From Bog-756 sp050011635 (lineage in GTDB: Bacteria; Actinomycetota; Acidimicrobiia; Acidimicrobiales; RAAP-2): a DNA stretch of 64,000 bases. The position numbers and the translations under genes are program-made. The notes below the pieces were generated by a model. That model did not search any database and was not told the origin of the DNA. It saw nothing but the letters and a program-made list of their open reading frames with translations. The stretch is from positions 6,251 through 70,250 of the forward strand of contig JBEKIU010000002.1 of assembly GCA_050011635.1 (NCBI GenBank), written 5' to 3'. Position 1 is the first letter of the stretch, and every line of letters begins with the position of its first letter. Shown here piece by piece: positions 61,101 through 64,000 of this stretch.

Positions 61101-61587
61101 CGGAGTGTCCGCGGGTCATTCGATCGTGCTTGCTGAGCGAAGCGGCGAGGGCCAGGATCCTCTCGGCGGCCATGGACAGATCGTCCTGTGCGTCGACCTC
61201 TTGTGACTGTTCGAGCTGACGCTCGAGGCCGCGGGTGCTTCCGGCCCGGCGGGCGACGGCCAGTCGGCTCGGGGCATGGTCGGGGAACACCAGGGTCATC
61301 TTGAGCAGGGCGGCAAGGGGCAGTACACGGCGAGCCACTCGATCGGCGACGAAGTAGACGATCCAGGGGGAGACGATGGCCAGCGCCCACCAGATCCAGA
61401 GCTCGAGGCCGGAGCGCGGCTTCGGGACCAGGTGCACGAACAGCGCCGCAGCCGCGACGGCAATCAGTACGGGCAAGAGGAATGCCGAAACGCTGACCAG
61501 GATCGAAAGACCCCGACGCGCGGCCCAGCTGTTCTCCCGATCCGCCCGAGATTCCCCTTGTGCACCCTTGGGAGCCTCAGTACCCAC
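58162..61587 (-). CDS. Transmembrane HD-GYP protein with seven extracellular FN3 repeats
   Basis: 1141 aa. Two TM helices (about 28-53 and 62-83) lead into a cytoplasmic HD-GYP domain (about 155-320) with GHSERVRALTD, LLHDIGKLSVPASVLNK, EHHERYDGSGYPLGLSGEEI and IVAVADTYDAMTS, so it is predicted to hydrolyse cyclic di-GMP. A third TM (about 355-374) is followed by a Pro/Thr/Ser-rich stalk and seven fibronectin-III repeats (465-1141) outside the cell. The fusion suggests signalling between a surface or substrate contact and c-di-GMP levels. No GGDEF gene is adjacent. Start at ATG 61587. Confidence 0.85.
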   Translation of the reverse strand: MGTEAPKGAQGESRADRENSWAARRGLSILVSVSAFLLPVLIAVAAAALFVHLVPKPRSGLELWIWWALAIVSPWIVYFVADRVARRVLPLAALLKMTLVFPDHAPSRLAVARRAGSTRGLERQLEQSQEVDAQDDLSMAAERILALAASLSKHDRMTRGHSERVRALTDLIAEQIKLPSADRDRLRWASLLHDIGKLSVPASVLNKPGKPDEDEWQILLSHPIEGKRLVAPLADWLGHWAASVPEHHERYDGSGYPLGLSGEEISLGGRIVAVADTYDAMTSTRSYSKSATPAMARQELTSCAGTQFDPVVVRAFLEASVGRLRVVGGPLAWLGELTTLNGIPQLGQVAGAAGSAIAGFAAVVGVGLALVVGAHQPPVHTAPAPISPARSARPQSPATPADRPPQLADHPDLSEGGGPTKPSPIPSGEPAGGGTGDPPPVAVSVPPPPADPGPPVTSPVTPLTVPGAPPGATATAGNADATVTWTAPASDGGSPVTGYTVVASDSTTAVTGGATCSWTTGPLTCTVIGLTNGDTYTFNVWAANSIGPGPSSPGSNAVTPATVPGPPSAVAATAGDADATVSWTPPASDGGSPVTGYRITTYTGLVAEAVTTVGDVTADVVGGLTDGDTYAFTITAINGVGLGATTGFSNTVTPATVPGAPSGVSATAGNADATVSWTAPASDGGSPVTGYTVVTSDSATPANGGETCSWTTGPLTCTVTGLTNGDTYSFTVWAANSIGPGPSSPGSNAVTPATVPGAPSGVSATAGNAEATVSWTAPTSDGGSPVTGYRITTYTGLVAEAVTTVGDVTTDVVGGLANGGAFSFTITAINGVGLGATTGFSNTVTPATVPGASSGVSATAGNADATVTWTAPTSDGGSPVTGYTVVASDSTTPANGGETCSWTTGPLTCTVTGLTNGDTYTFTVWAANSVGLGPSSPSSNSVTPVTVPDAPSGVSATAADVSATVTWTAPASDGGSPVTGYTVVASDSTTPANGGETCSWTTGPLTCTVTGLTDGDTYSFTASAVNAVGQGAASTMSNAIVPGTAPDPPTISLATPGIASALITWIPPLSDGGAPVTSYTVVAGDVTTPANGGQTCIWTTGPLTCTVTGLTVGDVYVLGVSATNDVGTSSTVISGFITPLP
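58165..60195 (-). repeat. Seven tandem FN3 modules coding repeat
   Basis: Repeats of 94-98 codons, each starting near VPGAPSGVSATAGNA and ending SNAVTPAT. Two kinds alternate at first: type A with a Cys pair (GETCSW, PLTCTV) and type B without it (AEAVTTVGDV, GVGLGATTGF), order A-B-A-B-A-A-A. The near identity of DNA between copies implies recent duplication or gene conversion and may hamper assembly. Confidence 0.8.
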
Positions 61588-61695
61588 ATAGGTTCATCGG
61601 TAGGATCCACCGGCAGCTTGAATGGGCTCTGAGCTGCTGAAACCCGCCTCAGCCGCAGTGCCGCCCTGCGTCACCGCGCAGGTGGACCGCCTCGT

Positions 61696-62253
61696 TCAGG
61701 GGTACCTGATCAGCCGCTTCCGCTTCGAAGGCCTGATGCCGGCCTCCTCCGGAGCGGAGTCCGTGACGACGTGCTGGGTGATCTCGAAGGCCCGGACATC
61801 TCTCGACGGGTCCACCGAGAGTGCCTCATGGGAAAGGTCGTCCAGGTCGGCCTGGGCGCGGTGCATGCTCAGGATGCGGGAGCCGACGCGCTTGGCATCG
61901 GCGACTCGTTCGAGCAGCTCCGGTGCATCGCCGCCAGGGGCGATCACCAAGAAGGTGTCGCGCCGAGAGGCCTGAGCCACCTGGTTCACGCCCACGGAGA
62001 GGTGGGCAGGTGCATTGGCCGGTACCTGCCAGCGCATCAGCGTCGGCACCAGGTCCGTCCGCCCGTATCTCGTGGCCTGCTCCCCCAGGTGCGCCACGAA
62101 GTGCCACGGTTCGAAGTCCGGGGTGCCGAGCACGAAGAGGCGCTCTGATGACGGGGACGTGTCCCCCAGCTTCCGTGCGAACCGACACGTCTCGGCTCCG
62201 AACGGGCCCAGCTCCCGCAGCCAGCGCCTCACCGTGCTCCCTGAGATGTCCAT
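61696..62253 (-). CDS. SIS-like conserved protein
   Basis: 185-aa protein from ATG 62253. The middle part (RRDTFLVIAPGGDAPELLER and AKRVGSRILSMHRAQADLDD) follows the pattern of SIS sugar-isomerase domains (GlmS C-terminal type): a Ser/Gly loop and alternating hydrophobic strands. No activity assigned. Upstream of it on the same strand is an MFS transporter; a regulator or sugar-phosphate sensor is possible. Confidence 0.5.
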   Translation of the reverse strand: MDISGSTVRRWLRELGPFGAETCRFARKLGDTSPSSERLFVLGTPDFEPWHFVAHLGEQATRYGRTDLVPTLMRWQVPANAPAHLSVGVNQVAQASRRDTFLVIAPGGDAPELLERVADAKRVGSRILSMHRAQADLDDLSHEALSVDPSRDVRAFEITQHVVTDSAPEEAGIRPSKRKRLIRYP

Positions 62254-62352
62254 ACAGGAACCATCGGCCGAAGTCGTCCGCCTCATGAGCGGATTGCGAG
62301 ACGGGCAGGGCGACCGCTTCTACGTGAGGATTGCGCAACGTGGTCGCCGGAG

Positions 62353-63582
62353 TCAATCGGCTGGTGGCGGGAACGCGGGACGATCGGCGGGTGATCTCCC
62401 GACGATCACACCGGTCAGCGCGATGAGCGCACCGGCAGCCACGATCGTGGGGACGACCCCGGAGAGTCTGGCCAGACCGGCGAGGGCGACGCCACCGGCA
62501 ATCTCCCCTATCGACTCGGCCTGGGAGAGGAACGAGTGCATCGTGGCTCGGATCTCGCCCGGGGTACGTCGGTTCACCCAAATCGTGCTGATCGATCTCG
62601 TGACATTGAAGGAGATGCCCGTGACCAACAGGATGCCGGTACTCCCGACGATCGCAGTTGGCGCATAGGCCAGGATGACGAGACCGAGCAGACCCAAAAA
62701 GCACGCCAGCGCGTATGTTCGCCGGGCCACGCCGACACCGTTGACCCGAGCTCCGACGGCGTGCAGGGCCAGGACGCCGACTGCGGATGAGAGGACACCG
62801 AGGGCCGTGTACCAGAGCACCGGGTTGCTCGGAAAGCCTTCGTTCACGAGCTGCCTCGGGAAGACCCACGAGATCATGGCGGCGGCATTGATGATGATGG
62901 TGGCCACCAACACCAACGAGATGTCGCTGTCCCGTCGAGACAAGTTGAGTCCCCGTTTGAAGATCGCTACCGAGCTCGTCCATCCCCCCACCGTCACGGC
63001 CGTGACGTTGTCCTCGACGAAGGTGACCGCCACAGAGAGCCCGAGGCCGGCCATGGCAACACCGGTGACGACGGTGGCGGTCCCGAGCCCAACGGCCCAG
63101 GCCAACAGGCCGAAAGCAACCATTCCGACCGAACCGCCGATGAGGTCCCAGCGGGCCCGGGCCGTCAGGACCTGGGCCATCAGTCCCGGATGATCGAGCT
63201 CGTCGGTTATCCAGGCCACGTCGGCACCGGTCGAGAACGCCCAGCCGAGGCCCCACAGAACCTGGGTCACCACCAGCAACGGATACGCGGTGACCAGCCC
63301 GGTGATGACCATGCCGGCGGCCAGGAACGCGTGTCCGATCACCAACGGCCATTTCCGGCTGAACGAATCGGACCACACGCCGAGGGGGATGTCTGACAGT
63401 GCCAGCGTGATCGACATGACCGTCGCCAGAACCAACAGCTGGGAGGCCGACAGATGCGCGGTCACCACGAAATAGAGGCTCGAGGTCAAGACGTAGCCCC
63501 GATGGAAGACGGCCCGCCAGAAGGTCCAGCGGAGGAAGGTGATTGTCAGGGCACGGGGGTCGCCGCCTTTTCCGGCCGTCAC
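62353..63582 (-). CDS. MFS transporter
   Basis: 409-aa major-facilitator protein with about 12 TM helices. Seen: loop 2-3 motif LGVWSDSFSRKWPLV, the R/K-rich turn typical of MFS, and many hydrophobic segments. GTG start at 63582. Substrate unknown; similar actinobacterial proteins are annotated as drug efflux or sugar exporters. Its partner is the SIS-like gene downstream. Confidence 0.88.
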   Translation of the reverse strand: MTAGKGGDPRALTITFLRWTFWRAVFHRGYVLTSSLYFVVTAHLSASQLLVLATVMSITLALSDIPLGVWSDSFSRKWPLVIGHAFLAAGMVITGLVTAYPLLVVTQVLWGLGWAFSTGADVAWITDELDHPGLMAQVLTARARWDLIGGSVGMVAFGLLAWAVGLGTATVVTGVAMAGLGLSVAVTFVEDNVTAVTVGGWTSSVAIFKRGLNLSRRDSDISLVLVATIIINAAAMISWVFPRQLVNEGFPSNPVLWYTALGVLSSAVGVLALHAVGARVNGVGVARRTYALACFLGLLGLVILAYAPTAIVGSTGILLVTGISFNVTRSISTIWVNRRTPGEIRATMHSFLSQAESIGEIAGGVALAGLARLSGVVPTIVAAGALIALTGVIVGRSPADRPAFPPPAD

Positions 63583-63901
63583 GCCCGTCCGCCGACATGT
63601 GCGGGCCGCGACCCGAACGTTGCCTTACCAGGCAGGCATGCCAAACTCGGCAAGTGAATCGATCGCATCGCGCGTCAGGTCCTTTCGATCGGTGATCTCT
63701 CCTTTCTTGATGGACGTCGACGCCGTGCGCATTCGGCTCTCCCTGGAGTGTGGCTCTCATCCGACAGTAGTTCAGGCAGCACCTTCGATGCGCCGGCTCG
63801 ATTCTTCCCATGGCGATCGTCTCTCGGTCGCAGAGGCGACCGCGGGGTAGCGTTGTGCTGGGTCGTGGGCTCGTGCGGCTCGATAGTTCCGGGAGGCTTC
63901 C
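63583..63901. other. Gap without a supported gene
   Basis: 319 bp between divergent MFS and exported-protein genes. No clear gene or palindrome seen; the promoters for both sides are presumably here. Confidence 0.4.
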
Positions 63902-64000
63902 ATGAGGATGTGGCCACGATCCGGCTTCTTCGTCGTGCTTCTGGCCATAGCGGCAGGAATGGTGGTCACCGTGGCCCTGCCCGGCGCGGCCCCCCGGGTC
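63902..64000 (+). CDS. Exported protein (partial)
   Basis: 33 codons, truncated by the window end. ATG 63902 follows GGGAGG by 6 nt. The product starts MRMWPRSGFFVVLLAIAAGM with a basic then hydrophobic stretch typical of a signal peptide. Nothing further can be said. Confidence 0.5.
   Translation, partial: MRMWPRSGFFVVLLAIAAGMVVTVALPGAAPRV

Overview
The window is GC-rich (roughly two thirds by eye), gene-dense DNA from a free-living actinomycete-type bacterium. TetR regulators, a cytochrome P450, NDH-2 plus a cydDCAB cluster, a SUMF1-type formylglycine enzyme, SHOCT/DUF6325/DUF2252 proteins and many GTG starts point to Actinomycetota, possibly class Acidimicrobiia. That placement is inference; there is no rRNA marker. 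No rRNA, tRNA, CRISPR array, transposase or prophage gene was found.

1-19.5 kb is catabolic. It holds a four-subunit 2-oxoacid:ferredoxin oxidoreductase (gamma-delta-alpha-beta, running off the left edge) behind an AMP-dependent ligase that lacks the usual C-terminal lysine, with a divergent TetR and a small cupin. Next come a split PEP-synthase-like pair resembling phenylphosphate synthase, whose ATP-grasp subunit carries a fused cyclic-nucleotide-binding domain; a 5'-truncated aldehyde dehydrogenase; and an ACMSD-type amidohydrolase. These are followed by two alpha/beta hydrolases, an SDR-P450 operon with a divergent TetR and a 37-bp palindromic operator, and a NitT/TauT-like ABC transporter with a fused double permease.

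19.5-26 kb encodes a large exported glycine-rich protein, an N,N-dimethylformamidase-like protein, a hypothetical protein and small membrane proteins.

26-51 kb looks like a dispersed stress or energy regulon. A 17-bp palindrome, TCACCC-N5-GGRTGA, occurs six times, always between genes: at a K+ channel and a small membrane protein, DUF6325-SHOCT, a SHOCT membrane protein, a MalT-like LuxR regulator and an arylsulfatase, a GH15 enzyme and an SDR, and DUF2252. This is the best candidate for an undescribed system; the LuxR protein (32514-35120) is the natural candidate regulator. The block also contains a decayed HerA-type ATPase pseudogene, NDH-2 plus cydDCAB (a compact NADH-to-oxygen chain), and a formylglycine-generating enzyme that can mature the sulfatase and carries its own CAPSR sequence.

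51-64 kb holds two SnoaL-like proteins, a second copy of a multi-pass membrane family, glutaminase, an Anbu-type proteasome homologue, a small secreted protein, an SDR, a transmembrane HD-GYP protein fused to seven FN3 repeats, a SIS-like protein and an MFS transporter. It ends in a truncated exported protein.
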